From: Halostella litorea
GTDB lineage: Archaea; Halobacteriota; Halobacteria; Halobacteriales; Natronoarchaeaceae
Length of the DNA stretch: 64,000 nucleotides
Reading direction: 5' to 3'
Assembly (NCBI RefSeq): GCF_004785955.1
Contig: NZ_SJER01000009.1
Coordinates: 31,939-95,938 of the forward strand
Positions 1 to 7,618 of this stretch are shown in pieces. Below the pieces are notes generated by a model, which saw nothing but the letters and a program-made list of their open reading frames with translations, was not told the DNA's origin and searched no databases. The position numbers were made by a program, and so were the translations under genes. Every line of letters begins with the position of its first letter. Position 1 is the first letter of the stretch.

Positions 1-2
1 AC

Positions 3-485
3 GCGATCACCCGCCGGTTCGCCATGATTGAGCTGGACGAGTACGAGGAGGACAAGCGGCGACAGCTGTTCAAAGACTGGATCACCACGCACGTCACCGA
101 CCACACGGATCTCGGAGAAAGCGAGATCCTCCGCCTGTTCGAGCGGGACTATCAAGGGATCAACCACGGCCACGAATCGACGTCACAAGGGTCGATCATG
201 CGCTTCGGCCCGATGCATTATCGCGACGTCGCCGTCTTCCTTGGCGTCGGCTGTCGAGAAGGCGGAGAGTACGAGTATGACCAGAAAGATGCGGTCGGAC
301 AGGCGTTCCGGACGTACATCGTTCCGCGACTCCTGAACGCCGCCGCATTCCCGCAGATCGAGCGAATCGCGGAACACTACCGCGCGATGAACGGCGAGTT
401 CGAGGAGTTCGATCTCGCCCCTGCTGCTGAGCTCGCCGAACGGGAACTCGAACAGGAGCGTCGCCAGATGGGCTCCTACGAGTAA
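3..485 (+). CDS. mcrB: McrB-like AAA+ GTPase subunit, C-terminal part (cut by window edge)
   Basis: The open frame already runs at base 3, so this is the tail of a longer gene. Its first residues read ITRRFAMIEL, which matches the sensor/arginine-finger segment of McrB AAA+ domains (xLRRRFxFxEL). The remaining ~150 residues would be the helical lid and C-terminal extension, ending in a Glu/Arg-rich tail. The stop TAA overlaps the ATG of the next gene (TAATG), so the two are translationally coupled, as expected for McrB and McrC. In the known family McrB is the GTP-driven motor of a modification-dependent restriction enzyme. The recognition domain lies outside the window, so the target modification cannot be inferred. 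Confidence 0.75.
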   Translation, partial: AITRRFAMIELDEYEEDKRRQLFKDWITTHVTDHTDLGESEILRLFERDYQGINHGHESTSQGSIMRFGPMHYRDVAVFLGVGCREGGEYEYDQKDAVGQAFRTYIVPRLLNAAAFPQIERIAEHYRAMNGEFEEFDLAPAAELAERELEQERRQMGSYE

Positions 486-2245
486 TGAGCACCGTTGACG
501 AAGTCTACGAGTATGGGCAGGACACCTTCAACGTCCCCGAACGCGGGGAGATCCGGATAGAGGGCTGTCCGTCGTCCATCGGGGACCAGCTTCGTCGCGC
601 GTCATTCACACAAGAGAGTCCCGGCGTCTTCACGAAGAGTCAGGCGGCGCTCGACGGCGAGCAGGAGTACGAGGTCGTCACGGTGACCGTAGACGGCGAC
701 GAGAACGAGGTACTCCACGTCGAGGCGACGGACATCATCGGTGTCGTGAGCCTCACGCCGTCGTCAAAGGTCCAGGTCGATCCGAAGATCGACTGGGAGC
801 ACATCTTCGATATGCTGCTGGCGGTCTACGACCAGAACCGCTCCATCGAATATCACGGGATCCCGCTGCAGGACTTCCTCTCCGACGACATCCATCTCGA
901 CGATATCTTCGTTGTGCTGGCGATCAACTACCTCGATGGGTTAGAGACGATCCACCGGCAGGGGTACATCCGCGACTTGGTTATCCGACGGCTCGACAGT
1001 CTGGACGGTCGGGGAGAGATCGACGTCGAACAGACGCTTATGAACCACGCGCGGGGGACGCTGGAACCACACTGGATCCGTAACGAAACCGAGTACGACA
1101 ACGCCGCGAACTCGCTGCTCCACTACGCGGGGAAGACGCTGCTTCGGCTCTTTCGACAGAACTCTCACGAGAACGACCACCCTGCGTACGACCGTATCTT
1201 CTCAGAGGTTCACCGAGAGGTGGAGCGCCTGGAGAGTATGGGTGTTAACAGCGGGTTAGATCGGATGGACGCGTATCGACGTCTCTCGCTTAGCGACCTT
1301 CCGAAGCAGCGACGGTACTACCAGAAGGCGTTCGACGTCGCCAAGGCAGTGATGTCATCGTCACTCGGCCAGCAACTCCGAGACGGCCCGCGAGAACTGG
1401 TCGTGGACTACGTTTTGAATATGGAGTCGCTGTTCGAGCAGTACTCCCAGGTCGTCATTGAGCGGGAGCTCTCGTATATCAAGTCCTACGACCACCTCGG
1501 CGGCCTCAACGACGTGACGCCTGTCCGATCACCGTCCGTGAACCCGTTCGAGGGTGAGGGCCAGATCTACCACGAACCGGACCACGCGCTACAAGAGGGC
1601 GACGAGACACTAGCTGTGCTAGACTCGAAATACTACGCAGAAGGCCACGACCCAGTGAAGGAGTCGCCGTCTCGGTCTCGGTTGTTCAGCTACGCCTACC
1701 TCCTGCACGCTGACCGGCTCGCATTCCTGTGTCCGCTACTCGAACCGAAACGTCGCCGAGTCGCCCAGACCGGAGCTGAACTGCAGATCGTCTCACCCGA
1801 GCAGTCGTTCACTCTGGAAGGATACGGCGACGTCGTCCACAGCTACCTACACGACGTCCTCGTCAAGAAATCTGCTGAACTCGAAGCCTTCCGCGCCGTC
1901 GCAGAGAATCGCCTGTGTCTCGACGGCGTCGAAGAGACTGCCCTGTGCGAAGCGACATCGATGAGCGGTCCGTTTACGTTCAAGGATACTCGGGACTTCT
2001 CGCTTCGCGTCCTCAAGGCCGCTGCCGACGAACACTCGTGGGAAGTTCGCAATCGATACGACCTAGAGCAAGACGGTGACTGGACGCGAGAACAGATCGA
2101 GACGCGCTGTGAACAGCGCTACGAGCATACGACGACATGCGTACCGGTGTTCTGCCGCGAGCACGGGCAGGAGTGGATCGATCTCTATTTCCTCCAGAAT
2201 GGTTCCGATGAAGTGGAGAAAGAGGGACCGCTGAAACTGCTCTGA
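485..2245 (+). CDS. mcrC: McrC-like nuclease subunit of modification-dependent restriction system
   Basis: A 586-residue protein with the McrC layout: a beta-rich N-terminal half, a helical middle, and a PD-(D/E)XK core seen as PD (365-366) followed by D380-S-K382 in the stretch LDSKYY. This DxK before a Tyr pair is the signature of McrC nucleases. It overlaps the upstream mcrB tail by one base, which supports a two-gene McrBC module. In known systems McrC joins McrB hexamers and makes the double-strand cut in DNA with modified cytosines. At nearly 590 residues it is longer than E. coli McrC (about 350). The stop is followed by a 58-base gap with its own promoter, so the next gene may be transcribed separately. 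Confidence 0.85.
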   Translation: MSTVDEVYEYGQDTFNVPERGEIRIEGCPSSIGDQLRRASFTQESPGVFTKSQAALDGEQEYEVVTVTVDGDENEVLHVEATDIIGVVSLTPSSKVQVDPKIDWEHIFDMLLAVYDQNRSIEYHGIPLQDFLSDDIHLDDIFVVLAINYLDGLETIHRQGYIRDLVIRRLDSLDGRGEIDVEQTLMNHARGTLEPHWIRNETEYDNAANSLLHYAGKTLLRLFRQNSHENDHPAYDRIFSEVHREVERLESMGVNSGLDRMDAYRRLSLSDLPKQRRYYQKAFDVAKAVMSSSLGQQLRDGPRELVVDYVLNMESLFEQYSQVVIERELSYIKSYDHLGGLNDVTPVRSPSVNPFEGEGQIYHEPDHALQEGDETLAVLDSKYYAEGHDPVKESPSRSRLFSYAYLLHADRLAFLCPLLEPKRRRVAQTGAELQIVSPEQSFTLEGYGDVVHSYLHDVLVKKSAELEAFRAVAENRLCLDGVEETALCEATSMSGPFTFKDTRDFSLRVLKAAADEHSWEVRNRYDLEQDGDWTREQIETRCEQRYEHTTTCVPVFCREHGQEWIDLYFLQNGSDEVEKEGPLKLL

Positions 2246-2269
2246 ACAGTAGTTTCGTCCGACAGTCTC

Positions 2270-2276
2270 TTTATAC
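2270..2276 (+). promoter_or_regulatory. TATA box upstream of the FokI-like nuclease gene
   Basis: TTTATAC lies 28-34 bases before the ATG at 2304, the normal spacing for an archaeal TATA box serving a nearly leaderless transcript. Confidence 0.5.
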
Positions 2277-2303
2277 CTGGTTTCACACTAATCAGATAGT
2301 TGA

Positions 2304-4664
2304 ATGAGTAACGAGATGACATCACATGACCCCCTTTCGAACGATGACGGGTTCTGGGGTCTACTGCTCGGGAAGAAATATGATAAAATCCCGGAGTCAG
2401 AACGGACGCTCGAAAATCTCGTATCGGAGTTCTACGTTGGGCGAACGAAACGGATTGATTCCCGTTTTGAGTCAGTCGCCGACTTACTCGCAGAATTAAA
2501 GGACCGATCACCAGATCGTGCACAACAGCTTCTACTCACCATCTGGGCAGAGGAAAAATGGGCGCAAAAGAGCAGCGGCGGCAACGGTTTCCAGGTGGAA
2601 ACTAATTTCGAGGACGAACTTCGCCGACTCGAAGATGAGGGTCTCTTCGTCGAAGAGTTGATTGACGGTTTTACACTGGTGTGGCCGAGCAAAGAGGTTC
2701 GTGTGACCACTCGGGAAGACGACCGTGTCCGAAGTCGCTTGTTCGAGCGCGCCCACCCACTATTCGTTCGGAAAAATGATGGTGGTGAGGTAGAGGTACG
2801 AGGTGCAAAGAGTCGAATCAAGAAGTTCTCAAAGACCTTTACGGATAGTGATGGAGTTGACAAAATAGAGCGATCACAAACGACTCAGCACGTCATCGAT
2901 GGACTTGCGTCAATCTTCAACGATGAGATTGAGGCGCTCACACTCACCGAGGTGGAGTTCCAACGAACCTATCTCCCCGATGGATCATCCCTCTCCCTCA
3001 GCAACCCTACGGGAGTTCGAAATGATCTCAACTCAGAAGCCGTCTTTCAGGAACTAGTCGATCTACAGAGCTTATCCGAACTGTCCCATCTCGGCTTCAA
3101 CCACAACAAGACGGGAAAGAAGGTCGAGCTGAAAGTAGAGCGTGAAGAAACAGGATTTTACTTTGAGATCCAGGATCGGTACCTTCCCGAGTCAGAAAAG
3201 GAGGCAATTCGATTACTGATCGAGGACAAATTGGGCATCTCGTTCGATAGCATCTATCCATATGACGTCCAGCTACGAGATTCATACATCTTCCACCAGA
3301 TTCTCACTGGGGCAGTTGAGACGTATAACCGATATTTTGAGGATTTACCGGAAGAAGAACAGGCACTTCTGAACGAATTCATCGACGTAACCGAGATTGA
3401 CACATTTGAGTGTTATCGCTGTCACGAGGTATATGAGGAAGAAAAACCGGACGAATGCGACGAATGTGAAGGTGATAGTTTCAGGGACGACATCCGTCGG
3501 GAGGTCAGCGTAGACGATGAGGCGATCCATGAAGCAGCATTTGAGTCGCTAAAAGAGATCCGTGATACGCTTTCAGATAATGGCATCAACTTCTTGGACG
3601 TCTCAATCGATGCGTATGAGACGAAACACAACGACTACATCCGAGCCACATTCCAAGAAGTGGCGAGTGCAGGAAAAGAAGCCAACACACACCGATATGA
3701 GTACATCAACTATTGTCTCGGAAACGGCCGCCTTCCTCGACGAATTAATCAATACCTGCTAAACTCGGTTCTCGTCGTTTACGGGAAAGCGTATCTCAAC
3801 GGGCGAGAGCACTTCGGGACTATTGACCTACACGACCTGTTGGTGACTGATTCTCCAGAGGATCTTCTTACCTCAGCGATTCGTGACAGCAAGTCCCAGT
3901 TCAGAAACCGAATTATTGGCCGGGCTGACGAAGCGTTCGAACGCCTTCAGGACCTACATCAGCGCGGTGCAGCAGGCGAATTCGACGATCTCTCACAGGA
4001 GGAGCGGGAGGAACTGAAGGAGGATTACGATTACAACGAGTTTGAACGGGACGTGTTCTATCTCCTGAAATTTATGTTCCTCTTCACCGAGCGGTGGGGA
4101 CGAGAAGGAGAGACGGAAACAGATGGCTGTCTCGTAATTCCTGAAGACGACGGTTACTTCATCGCAAGTTACGACCCGAAACTCACCTACACAAAGAAGG
4201 GATACGATCTCGATGCCGGTGAGAAGAACAAAGCTGCTTGGTACATGGTTACGGAAAATCTCGGTGGTGCTCTCTCAGTTTCGCTCTCAGATGACGAAAA
4301 CCTGGACGCCCACCTCTTCGTCTCGAATAACTTCCGAGAAGGTCAATTCCCCTATGTCGCCTCTCGTGTACAGGAGTGGTTCGAGCAGAGTGAGGATGTG
4401 GAGAAGGAAGAGATTCCAGTTGCATTCCTCCCTCTCGAATCATTGTTGTCGCTGTACGATACCTTCGACCGACACTACGATCCGATAATCGAATACCCTT
4501 CAGTGAAAGCTGCATTTAGAAGGGCATTCATAGAGAAGATCAGGAGCGGAGAGGACGGATACTCTGTTGTGGACACCGACGCCTGCGACGCCGTCGAAGA
4601 ACGAGTACTGCAGGCCTTGAAAGGGACTACCCGGAGTAGAACTCTCAAAGACCATACTGAATAG
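2304..4664 (+). CDS. Zinc-ribbon protein with C-terminal FokI-type nuclease domain (putative restriction enzyme)
   Basis: A 786-residue protein. The C-terminal ~190 residues line up with the FokI cleavage domain: TDGCL at 606-610 supplies the first Asp (D607) and SYDPKL gives D624-P-K626. The spacing is exactly that of FokI D450, D467 and K469 (17 then 2). After it come a helix and the segment HLFVSNNF (compare FLFVSGHF in FokI) and a Leu/Ser-rich end like VLSVEELL. A four-Cys zinc ribbon (C370, C373, C385, C388) sits mid-protein. The first ~350 residues are not recognisable and could be the DNA-recognition part. No methylase gene lies next to it, and it follows mcrBC, so a modification-dependent or host-protected nuclease is likely. 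The nuclease assignment rests on motif spacing and is fairly firm; the biological role is inferred. Confidence 0.65.
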   Translation: MSNEMTSHDPLSNDDGFWGLLLGKKYDKIPESERTLENLVSEFYVGRTKRIDSRFESVADLLAELKDRSPDRAQQLLLTIWAEEKWAQKSSGGNGFQVETNFEDELRRLEDEGLFVEELIDGFTLVWPSKEVRVTTREDDRVRSRLFERAHPLFVRKNDGGEVEVRGAKSRIKKFSKTFTDSDGVDKIERSQTTQHVIDGLASIFNDEIEALTLTEVEFQRTYLPDGSSLSLSNPTGVRNDLNSEAVFQELVDLQSLSELSHLGFNHNKTGKKVELKVEREETGFYFEIQDRYLPESEKEAIRLLIEDKLGISFDSIYPYDVQLRDSYIFHQILTGAVETYNRYFEDLPEEEQALLNEFIDVTEIDTFECYRCHEVYEEEKPDECDECEGDSFRDDIRREVSVDDEAIHEAAFESLKEIRDTLSDNGINFLDVSIDAYETKHNDYIRATFQEVASAGKEANTHRYEYINYCLGNGRLPRRINQYLLNSVLVVYGKAYLNGREHFGTIDLHDLLVTDSPEDLLTSAIRDSKSQFRNRIIGRADEAFERLQDLHQRGAAGEFDDLSQEEREELKEDYDYNEFERDVFYLLKFMFLFTERWGREGETETDGCLVIPEDDGYFIASYDPKLTYTKKGYDLDAGEKNKAAWYMVTENLGGALSVSLSDDENLDAHLFVSNNFREGQFPYVASRVQEWFEQSEDVEKEEIPVAFLPLESLLSLYDTFDRHYDPIIEYPSVKAAFRRAFIEKIRSGEDGYSVVDTDACDAVEERVLQALKGTTRSRTLKDHTE

Positions 4665-4736
4665 GGTGCGGTCGATTCTGCGCCCCTTTTCGAAATAGTA
4701 CAACACTACATAGGAGGTTATGACCAGTACTGAGGA

Positions 4737-5120
4737 TTAAAACGGCGCGACGAGCCACTCCCCACCTTCTTTCCGTTCAAGTTGTGGACCAAAGACCTGC
4801 TGAAGCGAGTAGAGTTCGTCATCGTACCGAAGGTCGTAGGTCTTTCCGCTTCGGTGAAACGACCCTTCGATGACGAACTGTATCGTGGGACTTTGATACT
4901 CTAGATCGTTCGCACGCTGATCCATCTCACGGGCGAGTTCGTTCGCCAGATCCTCGTCACTCAGGGCATCCGAGAGTCCGACGACACTCACTTTCTCGGG
5001 AACATCATCTTCCTTGAGCCGCTGGAGGAACTCCTTCACGGGGATCTGGTGTTCGAAGGTCTCGTAGGCACCTTCAATGACGAGATTGTACTGTCCGGGT
5101 ATTTGTCCGGGGGCTGCCAT
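4737..5120 (-). CDS. Small acidic protein of unknown function
   Basis: A 127-residue protein with predicted alternating beta strands. Two similar phrases, LVIEGAYETF near the N-terminus and FVIEGSFHRS near the C-terminus, suggest an internally duplicated fold. There is no Cys, signal peptide or membrane segment. It converges with the nuclease gene to its left and lies just downstream of the DUF262 gene in the same direction, so it could be the last gene of that transcript. I do not recognise the family. Confidence 0.55.
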   Translation of the reverse strand: MAAPGQIPGQYNLVIEGAYETFEHQIPVKEFLQRLKEDDVPEKVSVVGLSDALSDEDLANELAREMDQRANDLEYQSPTIQFVIEGSFHRSGKTYDLRYDDELYSLQQVFGPQLERKEGGEWLVAPF

Positions 5121-5238
5121 TACCTATAGCACGTCGCCGAGGGGTCAAAAAGGGGTGCGGTACCTCAATCGTCCCGTCGGAGGTCTTGCAGGGAGTTAAC
5201 GCGTCGAAGTGCATTATACCGATCGCGGTAGTTGGGCG

Positions 5239-7368
5239 TTAGGTCGGGAGATCAATGCCAAGCGCCTCGTCGGTGGGCGACCAGGTATGCTTGTTCTGCT
5301 CAGCGAGGCCAACGTTCTGGAGACGGCTCAGAATTGAACCTACCTCATTTCGTTCTGTACCGTTCGAATTCGGTTCATCGAATGGTGAGTCCGGAAGCTC
5401 GGTCGCGTCTCCGTGAATAACACGACGAACCGCGCCACCTGTGTTCTGGCGGAGTGCCTTGAGAACGAACTGTTCCTCCTTCGTAAGCCGGTCAATCGCG
5501 TCCGCCGGCTCTTCGATGTCTCCAAGACGTGTCTCGGGCGTCGCCCATTCGTCGAGGACAAAGTCGATTATCGTCTCCTCGCGGTCCTCGATATTTTCCA
5601 CGGACCACTCGTCGTAGTCGTTCTGGATATCCCATTGCACCCAGAGCTTCGACTCCACGTATCCCTCATCACACTTGATCTCGAATGTAGCGTTCCCCCA
5701 CTTCGAGTTCCACGGTCTGCTCGCAAGCGTGAGATTCCCGAGTCGATCAACGTATGCGCCGTACCGCGCTTCAGGACTGGGATACTCGTCGGCATCCCCG
5801 AGAGGTAGTTCGTCGGGACTCTGTGGCCAAATGTGTTCGACCGTGTATTCATTGCTCATTGCTTCCGTGAGCGATGGTCCACCACGCTCACCCTTCTCGT
5901 CAGCTCGGTGTTCGTTGTAGAAGTAGAAGAGATACCGGAGGTCCTGCGAGCTCGCTTTCGAGTACAGATCCGCGGCTGAAAGGGATCGTCGGAACTGCGA
6001 GTCGTCCTCGTATCGATTCATTAGGGAGACGACTTTGCTCACCCAGATATCGGCTGGACTGTCTTCGCTGATGTTTCGCGTGCGGACGTAGAGGCTGGAC
6101 TCACCGGTGTGACTTCGATGGTTACCAATCGAGTAAACGCGGAAGATGTACGTCTCAATCGCGTTCAGGAGCTCCTGCCTGCCATCGTCATCAAGATTCG
6201 GCCACGCTTTGAGGAGCAACGGGTAGAACTTCGTCGCGTGACGGAGGCGGTGTATTCGCTGAACGAGGGTCGAAATTTCGTCATCAGCGGTACAGTCTAA
6301 CACCCTCGATAACGCGTTGAATCCGCGTTCCAAGCTGTTGGTGTAGTCTTTGATGTATTCCAAGCACGCTCGTGGATCTTCCTGTCGAAGCTTGCGGATG
6401 TGCTCTTTCAGCTCGCTAAGGAAGGCGGGATCACTGTACTCGTCGGAGTTCGACCAGTCAAAATACGAAATGAAGTGGTAGCGCTGGACTGCGTCATCGC
6501 TAATATCGGTGACGTACGGTGACTCCAGCATCGTCTGGTGGTCGTTGTACATCTCCCCGAACGATTGTCGGATTCGGCGGATGGTCGCTTGTGCCTCGCT
6601 CTCAGTATCCGCAGCGAGGTATGCCATCCGCATCAGGAACGACTTCGTCTTGTCGAACGTAGAGAGCGACCGACCTCGGTCGTTGACGCTATCGAAGATG
6701 AGCGTCGCCTTCTCGGGATTGGCTGCGTCAACAACGTACACCATCAGTTCGAGTTCGAGGATGGTCTCCCAGAGTTGCTTGAGTTCCGTAGCGACGTCCA
6801 CGGGATCGACATCGGGGGATGCGGTGAGATCGTCGAGTTGGTCGTCGAAGTATTCCTTCGCCTCGATCATCTTCCGCTGAGACGGGCGATCCGGTTCGTG
6901 AACGTCGTGGCCCGTGAGTAGCCATTCGAGGTACTTGTTGTCCTCCTCGTCGAGGAGCTGGAGCTGATAGATGTTGTCCTCAACGAGAAGTGTCTCGCGC
7001 ATCTCTTCGACGTCGGCGAGTATCTCGGCCTCGTGATCCGTTTCCGGTGCGATTTCCTCCAGACACTCCGTCATCGAGCGAACCAGCAGCGCAAGCGAGG
7101 TGAGCCGTTGTTGGCCGTCGATAAGGAGGTTGATGGGTTTTTCTCTCGAAGAGCCGTAGCCACCGGTACTCCCACCGCTTTCCGTTTCGTCCGTCTTCTG
7201 GATGATGATCGTCCCGAAGTAGTGCTGTTTGTCCGGCGGAAGCGTGTAGAGATCAGTCCAGAGGTCATCCCACTCCGGTTCAGTCCACGAGTAGTAGCGC
7301 TGATACTCCGGAACGTGGAACACCCCTGCTGTCGTCAGTTCCTCTAACGACTTCTTTCCCGATTCCAT
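5239..7368 (-). CDS. GmrSD-like type IV restriction protein (DUF262 plus DUF1524/HNH)
   Basis: A 709-residue protein. The N-terminal DUF262 domain has VPEYQRYYSW at 19-28 and the nucleotide-binding IDGQQRLTSL at 83-92, followed by the DRGRSLSTFD segment. The HNH-type DUF1524 domain shows EHIWPQ with E511-H512, then LGNLTL and WNSKWG. The last ~75 residues look like a winged helix. In GmrSD, DUF262 is an NTPase and sensor and the HNH domain nicks DNA carrying glucosylated hydroxymethylcytosine; fused single-chain forms such as this are common. It stands in a defence island beside mcrBC. The target here is unknown. The ATG at 7368 is the only sensible start. Confidence 0.82.
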   Translation of the reverse strand: MESGKKSLEELTTAGVFHVPEYQRYYSWTEPEWDDLWTDLYTLPPDKQHYFGTIIIQKTDETESGGSTGGYGSSREKPINLLIDGQQRLTSLALLVRSMTECLEEIAPETDHEAEILADVEEMRETLLVEDNIYQLQLLDEEDNKYLEWLLTGHDVHEPDRPSQRKMIEAKEYFDDQLDDLTASPDVDPVDVATELKQLWETILELELMVYVVDAANPEKATLIFDSVNDRGRSLSTFDKTKSFLMRMAYLAADTESEAQATIRRIRQSFGEMYNDHQTMLESPYVTDISDDAVQRYHFISYFDWSNSDEYSDPAFLSELKEHIRKLRQEDPRACLEYIKDYTNSLERGFNALSRVLDCTADDEISTLVQRIHRLRHATKFYPLLLKAWPNLDDDGRQELLNAIETYIFRVYSIGNHRSHTGESSLYVRTRNISEDSPADIWVSKVVSLMNRYEDDSQFRRSLSAADLYSKASSQDLRYLFYFYNEHRADEKGERGGPSLTEAMSNEYTVEHIWPQSPDELPLGDADEYPSPEARYGAYVDRLGNLTLASRPWNSKWGNATFEIKCDEGYVESKLWVQWDIQNDYDEWSVENIEDREETIIDFVLDEWATPETRLGDIEEPADAIDRLTKEEQFVLKALRQNTGGAVRRVIHGDATELPDSPFDEPNSNGTERNEVGSILSRLQNVGLAEQNKHTWSPTDEALGIDLPT

Positions 7369-7618
7369 ATGGTCGTGTGTTCGGAGGAGGTAGAAAGTTC
7401 CCGGGGTGGTATTCGCTCAAAGAGCCACCCAGTTAACCATCCAAAGTGCTATTTCACGGCGTGGCTAATCAACTATCGAGCGCAACGGTGCTGCGTAGAG
7501 CCTGTGTGACCATGTCCCGGAAGCCTTGCGGTGCAAGCCAATAGGCGTCGAAGACGGACGTGGGTACAGGAAACGCACTGATTTTTCGATTCTACGGTAC
7601 GGAGAGCTGCTACCGGGC

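Noticed and set aside
7426..7440. Fifth copy of the TTAACCAACA repeat (CAGTTAACCATCC)
   Set aside because: Only TTAACCA matches and there is no inverted partner at the 41-base spacing.
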